Positions 60,881 through 64,000 of a stretch of DNA of 64,000 nucleotides are shown piece by piece. The notes beneath the pieces were generated by a model that worked only from the letters and a program-made list of their open reading frames with translations, made no database searches and was not told the DNA's origin. This DNA comes from Candidatus Halobonum tyrrellensis G22 (GTDB taxonomy: Archaea > Halobacteriota > Halobacteria > Halobacteriales > Haloferacaceae). The translations under genes were made by a program, and so were the position numbers. Each line of letters starts with the position of its first letter. Position 1 is the stretch's first letter. Location: positions 240,317 through 304,316 of the forward strand of contig NZ_ASGZ01000002.1 of assembly GCF_000495475.1 (NCBI RefSeq), read 5' to 3'.

Positions 60881-62668
60881 ATGGACGAGCCTCACCTCCC
60901 AGGGGACGACGCGGCGGGCGACCGCGCACTGACCGACGGCGGCGTACCGAACGACGGTCCGCGCTCGGGCGGCGCGTACGTCTGCGAGGCGCTCGTCGAC
61001 GCGGGCGTCTCGCTCGTCGTCGGACTGCCGGGCACCCAGACGCTCCCGCTCGACCGCGCGGTCGCGGAGCGCGACGACGTGGAGTACGTGATGGCGCGCC
61101 ACGAGACCGCGGTACCCCACGTCGCGTGGGGCTACTACGAGGCGTGCGGCCGGCCGGCGGCGACCGTGACCGTCCCCGGGCCGGGCGACACCAACGCGAT
61201 GCACGGGCTGAAGAACGCCGCCGAGGACTCCGTGCCGATACTCCACGTCGCCGCCGACGCCGACCCCGAGGACAGGGGGAAGGGTCCGATCCACGAACTC
61301 GACCCGGAGACGTTCGACCACGTCGTCAAGGGTAACTTCTCGGTCGAGCGGCCGATGGAACTCCGCGGGACCGTGGCGGAGGCGGTCGAACTCGCGTTGA
61401 CGCCGCCGTACGGCCCGGTCCGGGTCGGCGTCCCGAAGGGCGTGCTCGCGGCCGAGTTCGACGCGCCCGCCGCGTCCGCCGAACCCGCGCGGACGACGTA
61501 CGACAACGCCGACGCGTACGACCGCGCGGCCGACCTGCTCGCGTCAGCCGAGCGGCCGGCGCTGGTCGTCGGCGGGGGGTGCCGCCGGGCGGAGGGCGGT
61601 CCCGCCGCCGTCGCCGGCCTGGCCGACGCGCTCGACGCGCCCGTCGCGGTGACGTACAAGGGGAAGGGCGTCTACCCCGAGGACGACTCCCGATTCCTCG
61701 GCACCGCCGGGAGCCACCTCCCGGCGGGCGCACGCGAGGTGCTGGAGCGGGCGGACGTCGTCTGTGCGCTCGGGACCGACCTCGACGGCGTGACGACCGC
61801 TCACTGGACGCTCCCGACGGGCGACGACCTGGTCCACGTGAACCTGAACCCCGACGACGTGGGGCGGTCGTACGAGCCGACGGTCGCGCTGGTCGACGAC
61901 GCCGCGGCCGCGTGCGACCGCCTCCGCGACGGGGTCGACGCGCGCGGCCGCGCGGACGGCTGGGACGGCGGGGCGCTCGCCAGCCGGGTCCGCGAGGAGT
62001 ACGACGCGCACCTGCGCGAGTCGGGCTGTCTGGGCGGCGGAGACGGCGCCGACAGCGCCGACGATAACCCGACCACTTCGGCGGCGCTGCTCCGCGCGGT
62101 CAGGGAGGCCGTCCCGCGGGAGGCGGTGGTCACGGCCGACGTGGGCGGCTTCCGACTGTGGGCGATGCAGACGTTCGAGGCGTACGCGCCCGACCGGTTC
62201 GTCGCCGCGGGGTCGTGGGCCGGAATGGGCGTCGGCCTCCCCGCGGCGGTCGGCGCGAAACTCGCACGGCCCGACGCGCCCGTGGTCTGTCTCTCCGGCG
62301 ACGGCGGCCTGCTGATGTGCATCCACGAGTTGAACACCGCGGCCGACCGTGACCTCGACGTCACGCTCGTGGTGTGTACCAACGCCGACTACGGCATCAT
62401 CAGCAACGCGCCCGAACGGGGCGACCGCCGCGACGACCGCCGGTTCGACTGGGAGTCGCCCGACTTCGTGACGGTCGCGGAGGGGTTCGGCTGGACGGCG
62501 ACCCGCGCGGACACGCCCGCCGAGGCGGCGGACGCCGTCGCCGACGCACTCGACGCCGAGGGGCCGACGCTGGTGGACGTGCCGGTCGACCCCCGGGAGC
62601 CGACCGCGGCCGAGGCGGCCGACTACGACACCGCGGTCGGCGACCTCCTCGCGTCCGACGACGCCTGA
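60881..62668 (+). CDS. Thiamine diphosphate-dependent enzyme (acetolactate synthase-like)
   Basis: 595 residues with three domains. The N-terminal pyrimidine-binding domain has the catalytic Glu in ARHETAVPHVAWGYYEA. The middle domain (about 215-345) is of the FAD/transhydrogenase-like type. The C-terminal pyrophosphate domain has SGDGGLLMCIHELNTAADRD, ending near VVCTNADYGI (the GDG-x25-NN-like motif). Such enzymes decarboxylate 2-oxo acids or join or split C-C bonds. In a sugar-acid locus a carboligase/decarboxylase role is possible, but function is open. Divergent from the dehydratase gene (151 bases). A GGCTTTGTG box lies about 27 bases before the ATG at 60881. Confidence 0.85.
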   Translation: MDEPHLPGDDAAGDRALTDGGVPNDGPRSGGAYVCEALVDAGVSLVVGLPGTQTLPLDRAVAERDDVEYVMARHETAVPHVAWGYYEACGRPAATVTVPGPGDTNAMHGLKNAAEDSVPILHVAADADPEDRGKGPIHELDPETFDHVVKGNFSVERPMELRGTVAEAVELALTPPYGPVRVGVPKGVLAAEFDAPAASAEPARTTYDNADAYDRAADLLASAERPALVVGGGCRRAEGGPAAVAGLADALDAPVAVTYKGKGVYPEDDSRFLGTAGSHLPAGAREVLERADVVCALGTDLDGVTTAHWTLPTGDDLVHVNLNPDDVGRSYEPTVALVDDAAAACDRLRDGVDARGRADGWDGGALASRVREEYDAHLRESGCLGGGDGADSADDNPTTSAALLRAVREAVPREAVVTADVGGFRLWAMQTFEAYAPDRFVAAGSWAGMGVGLPAAVGAKLARPDAPVVCLSGDGGLLMCIHELNTAADRDLDVTLVVCTNADYGIISNAPERGDRRDDRRFDWESPDFVTVAEGFGWTATRADTPAEAADAVADALDAEGPTLVDVPVDPREPTAAEAADYDTAVGDLLASDDA

Positions 62669-62686
62669 GGCCTCGCCGGCGACGGC

Positions 62687-63466
62687 TCAGTCGGTCGAGA
62701 ACTTGGTGTTGAGTTCGATCACGTTGGCGGCGCGGCGCACCCGTTCGGCGAGTTCGCCCTCGATCCGGTCGTCGGTGAACCGGCTCGACGGCCCGGAGAT
62801 GCTGACCGCGCCGAACACCGTCTCGTCGTCCCTGACCGGCGCCGCGACACAGCGGAGCCCGTCGATGTTCTCCTCGTTGTCGAGCCCGTACCCCCGCTCG
62901 CGGACCTCCGCCAACTGCTCGCGGAGTCGCTCGGGGTCGGTCACCGTGTGCGCGGTCAGCGGTTCGAACTCGCAGGCGTCGATCACCTCCGCGCGCCGCT
63001 CCGCCGGCAGGTACGCGAGGATGGCCTTCCCGAGCGACGTGGAGTAGATGGGCTGTTGGGTGCCGACGGTCGAGGCGGTCTCGACCGCTCGGGCGCCGCG
63101 GGCCTTGTAGAGGTACGACACGCGGCCGTACTCCTCGATGCCGAACTGGGCTATCTCGCCCGTCTCCGCGGCGAGCGCCTCCACCTCCTCCTCGATGACG
63201 TCGCTGTTGCCGACCTGGTCGCGCACCCCCCGTGCCAGGTCGAGGATGCGGAGGCTCAGCCGGTAGCCGTCGGGTTCGCGGACGACCATCTCCTCGTCTT
63301 CGAGCGTCTTGAGGTGGCTGTGGACGGTGCTCTTCGAGTGGCCCAACTCGTCTGCGATCCCCGACAGCGTCCGGGCTCGCTCGCGTTGGAGCAGGTCGAC
63401 GATGCTCAACGCGATCCGCACGCCGCGGATGCGCCGCCCGCCGCTCTCCTCGTCGGTCGTCGGCAT
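62687..63466 (-). CDS. IclR-family transcriptional regulator
   Basis: 259 residues. The N-terminal winged helix is ALSIVDLLQRERARTLSGIADELGHSKSTVHSHLKTLEDEEMV (recognition helix SKSTVHSHL). The C-terminal effector domain has the family motif TSLGKAILAYLP and a late GAVSISGPSSRF. IclR regulators bind small organic acids, and many control sugar-acid or pectin catabolism (for example KdgR). It lies between the ThDP gene and the UxaA-like gene, so it is the prime candidate regulator of this locus. AGTTAAGG about 27 bases before the ATG at 63466 suggests a leaderless transcript. Confidence 0.93.
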   Translation of the reverse strand: MPTTDEESGGRRIRGVRIALSIVDLLQRERARTLSGIADELGHSKSTVHSHLKTLEDEEMVVREPDGYRLSLRILDLARGVRDQVGNSDVIEEEVEALAAETGEIAQFGIEEYGRVSYLYKARGARAVETASTVGTQQPIYSTSLGKAILAYLPAERRAEVIDACEFEPLTAHTVTDPERLREQLAEVRERGYGLDNEENIDGLRCVAAPVRDDETVFGAVSISGPSSRFTDDRIEGELAERVRRAANVIELNTKFSTD

Positions 63467-63519
63467 ACGCGACCCACTCCGTCGCGGACCTTAACTCTGT
63501 TCCCGAGGGGGGAACCGTC

Positions 63520-64000
63520 TCAGATCGACGGGCCGACCCGCGTGAGCGCGAACTCGGTGAGTCCGTGGCGCTCGGCCGCGGTCGGGTCGCCGCCCGCGAC
63601 CGCGAGCAGGCGGTCCGCGAGCGCCGCCGCGTCCGTCTCGCGCGCGTCGACGTCGACGTCGTCGGGGACGGCCGCGAGCGTGTCCGCGTCGCCCGACAGT
63701 TTCACGACGGGAACGAGCGGGTGGCCCGCGGGGATGCCCTCCGCGGTGGCGTGGACGACGACGTGCGCGCCCGCGGCCGCGAGACCGGTCGCGGCCTCCT
63801 CGAACCGCGAGGGGGCGTCGACCAGCGTCACCCCGCCGTCGACGGTCGCGTCGTCGCCGTACGCCACCGCGTCGGCGACGCGCGCGTCGCCGAGGAACCC
63901 CGTCGCGTCGTCGAACCCGCGGTCGGTCGCCGCCCGCCCCACGCGGGTCGCGCGCGCGGGCCGGTCGGCCGCGTCGGCGTCGAGCACCCGGTCGAGCGCG
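63520..64000 (-). CDS. uxaA: UxaA-family hydro-lyase (altronate/galactarate dehydratase type), C-terminal part
   Basis: Only the last 159 or so codons are inside the window; the frame is open to the right edge. The visible part contains GGVTLVDAPSRFEEAATGLAAAGAHVVVHATAEGIPAGHPLVPVVKLSGD, corresponding to the C-terminal domain of UxaA/GarD proteins. In those proteins, GxTLMDTPG and a V(x)VFTTGRG...PVPxIKxxxN region form the iron-dependent dehydratase site. The Cys/His pattern of the true enzyme is not fully present here (GHPLVPVVK replaces G(C/S)KPVPSIK), so substrate preference may differ. It makes 2-keto-3-deoxy acids or the galactarate equivalent. It shares strand and a 53-base gap with the IclR gene. 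Confidence 0.75.
   Translation of the reverse strand, partial: ALDRVLDADAADRPARATRVGRAATDRGFDDATGFLGDARVADAVAYGDDATVDGGVTLVDAPSRFEEAATGLAAAGAHVVVHATAEGIPAGHPLVPVVKLSGDADTLAAVPDDVDVDARETDAAALADRLLAVAGGDPTAAERHGLTEFALTRVGPSI

Overview
The window reads as haloarchaeal DNA. GC is high (GC-rich third codon positions), the predicted proteins are acidic, secreted proteins carry twin-arginine signals with a lipobox, and many starts lie about 27 bases after a TATA-like box (leaderless genes). A TFIIB-type factor is encoded. A tfb gene beside a parA pair, together with many transporters and catabolic genes, suggests a megaplasmid or chromid, but replicon type cannot be proven from this window.

Layout. 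1-3400: housekeeping genes (PiT phosphate permease end, universal stress protein, two cold-shock proteins, a zinc-ribbon protein). 3400-5830: a decayed, lower-GC patch with a broken reading frame and the nuclease-side half of a type IIG-like restriction-methylase. 5830-9220: two divergent sugar-acid-type genes (D-2-hydroxyacid dehydrogenase, enolase-superfamily enzyme) between two arrays of 9-bp repeats, then a ParA-partner-like gene with no parA. 9300-14020: an ion channel and a complete polar amino-acid ABC transporter. 14600-23260: M20 amidohydrolase, aminotransferase, second D-2-hydroxyacid dehydrogenase and a spermidine/putrescine-type ABC transporter. 23600-27150: an orphan solute-binding protein whose lobes appear in circularly permuted order, and an amidohydrolase. 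27350-32130: PhoD-type phosphatase, membrane proteins and a small HTH regulator. 32500-35770: tfb, parA, a parA partner and a conserved small protein, with clustered GAATAGC/GAATAGT motifs.

36500-64000 (end) is a pectin and galacturonate utilisation locus: GH28 polygalacturonase, pectin methylesterase, secreted pectate-lyase-like enzyme, two large solute-binding lipoproteins, a fused two-in-one ABC permease, two ABC ATPases, MFS transporter, DHDPS-family aldolase/dehydratase, beta-decarboxylating dehydrogenase, glycerate 2-kinase, two Gfo/Idh/MocA oxidoreductases, an enolase-superfamily sugar-acid dehydratase, a ThDP enzyme, an IclR regulator and the end of a UxaA-type hydro-lyase. The inferred logic is extracellular de-esterification and depolymerisation of pectin, uptake of oligogalacturonides by the ABC system, cytoplasmic trimming by the signal-less GH28, then sugar-acid dehydration and cleavage to central intermediates, with IclR as probable switch.

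The observations most worth following are the circularly permuted binding protein, a 124-residue C-terminal module shared by the phosphatase and the pectate lyase, repeat arrays that look like partition or operator sites, and the pectin locus as a whole. I saw no rRNA, tRNA, CRISPR array or intact insertion sequence.
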